From Aerococcus kribbianus (GTDB lineage: Bacteria; Bacillota; Bacilli; Lactobacillales; Aerococcaceae), in assembly GCF_026805545.1 (NCBI RefSeq), contig NZ_JAPRFR010000001.1, positions 744,001-808,000 on the forward strand: DNA of 64,000 nt, in the 5' to 3' direction. A model generated the notes under the pieces. It was not told the origin of the DNA. It ran no database searches and saw nothing but the letters and a program-made list of their open reading frames with translations. Made by a program: the position numbers and the translations under genes. Below, piece by piece: positions 63,801 to 64,000 of the stretch; positions within the stretch are counted from its first letter, which is position 1, and every line of letters begins with the position of its first letter.

Positions 63801-63808
63801 TTTTATCA

Positions 63809-64000
63809 TTAAAATGCAATAATAATATGGGTAATAGCAGCTAATATAAAGAAGGCGCCGACTAAGACTTCAAGGGTTAAGAGCGCACCCAATGGATTGA
63901 AGACTAGCACTACTGCCATGATTAAGCCTAAAATACCCACTAACATTTGTAACCAGAAACGTCCCTTACTCCATGACCGCCAAGCAAAGCTAGACATAAT
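63809..64000 (-). CDS. DUF308/HdeD-like membrane protein, C-terminal part
   Basis: The window holds at least 62 residues with two membrane helices and an RFWLQMLVGILGLIMAVVLVFNP pattern typical of one HdeD repeat. HdeD-like proteins normally have three such repeats (about 180 residues), so this may be the last one. An ATG occurs at 63997, but the frame stays open to the window edge, so the true start is probably outside. Confidence 0.55.
   Translation of the reverse strand: MMSSFAWRSWSKGRFWLQMLVGILGLIMAVVLVFNPLGALLTLEVLVGAFFILAAITHIIIAF

Overview
The window looks like chromosomal DNA from a low-GC Gram-positive coccus of the order Lactobacillales. It has AT-rich intergenic DNA, strong AGGAGG ribosome binding sites, a WalRK-YycHI-WalJ-HtrA cluster, a LysM/NlpC wall hydrolase, a water-forming NADH oxidase and a Pcp/DUF969/DUF979 cluster. 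The protein set makes me think of Aerococcus or a close Aerococcaceae relative; this is an impression from the proteins, not a search result. I see no rRNA, tRNA, CRISPR array, prophage or transposase.

Layout. (1) 1-6525, minus strand: a sugar-acid cluster with an IclR regulator, three Gfo/Idh/MocA oxidoreductases, a TIM-barrel sugar isomerase, KDG kinase and, at the left edge, the first codons of a KdgT-like KDG permease. A promoter with a cre-like operator lies at 5573-5629. (2) 6543-11888: an ArsC/Spx-like protein, a formaldehyde-detoxification pair (adhC, fghA), DegV and NADH oxidase. (3) 12063-18645, plus strand: a complete nucleoside catabolism operon, deoR-deoC-nupC-pdp-deoB-deoD-cdd. 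(4) 18727-23761, minus: a glycerol-3-phosphate-type ABC importer with a glycerophosphodiesterase; PhoP-box-like repeats lie upstream. (5) 23947-35528: guanine deaminase, thiolase, LURP-one protein, and two divergent peptidase/transporter sets (pcp-DUF979-DUF969 and M20-DUF5058-membrane partner). Then come a nitroreductase, a YghU-type GST and a 2-hydroxyacid dehydrogenase that looks leaderless. (6) 36059-42812: a TrkH/TrkA system and a KtrB/KtrA system, with a second M20 peptidase and rlmH between them. (7) 42813-43397: an orphan cluster of DnaA boxes. (8) 43398-54087, minus: htrA, walJ, a DUF2207 gene, yycI, yycH, walK, walR and a LysM/NlpC hydrolase with a near-perfect WalR box. (9) 54381-64000: CPBP protease, glutathionyl-hydroquinone-reductase-like protein, ptsG, hutD-like/unknown/nth, lrgAB, DUF2628, sugar acetyltransferase and the start of a DUF308 gene.

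The most unusual content is non-coding. A family of 117-122 bp repeat units lies in four intergenic arrays (6936-7070, 35534-35950, 60534-61168, 63569-63800). Units join head to tail and share fixed ends (GGATGNGATGAAA at 5', CCCGACTAAA at 3'). At least five internal sequence classes fold into the same nested hairpin with compensatory base changes and a conserved 3-4 nt bulge. I do not recognise this family. It looks like a selected RNA or DNA structure spread through the genome, and three of the four arrays end against a GCTGGGA-type terminator hairpin.

Caveats. All functions are read from motifs and remembered families; nothing was searched. Start codons were moved inward wherever a Shine-Dalgarno site clearly favoured an internal ATG.
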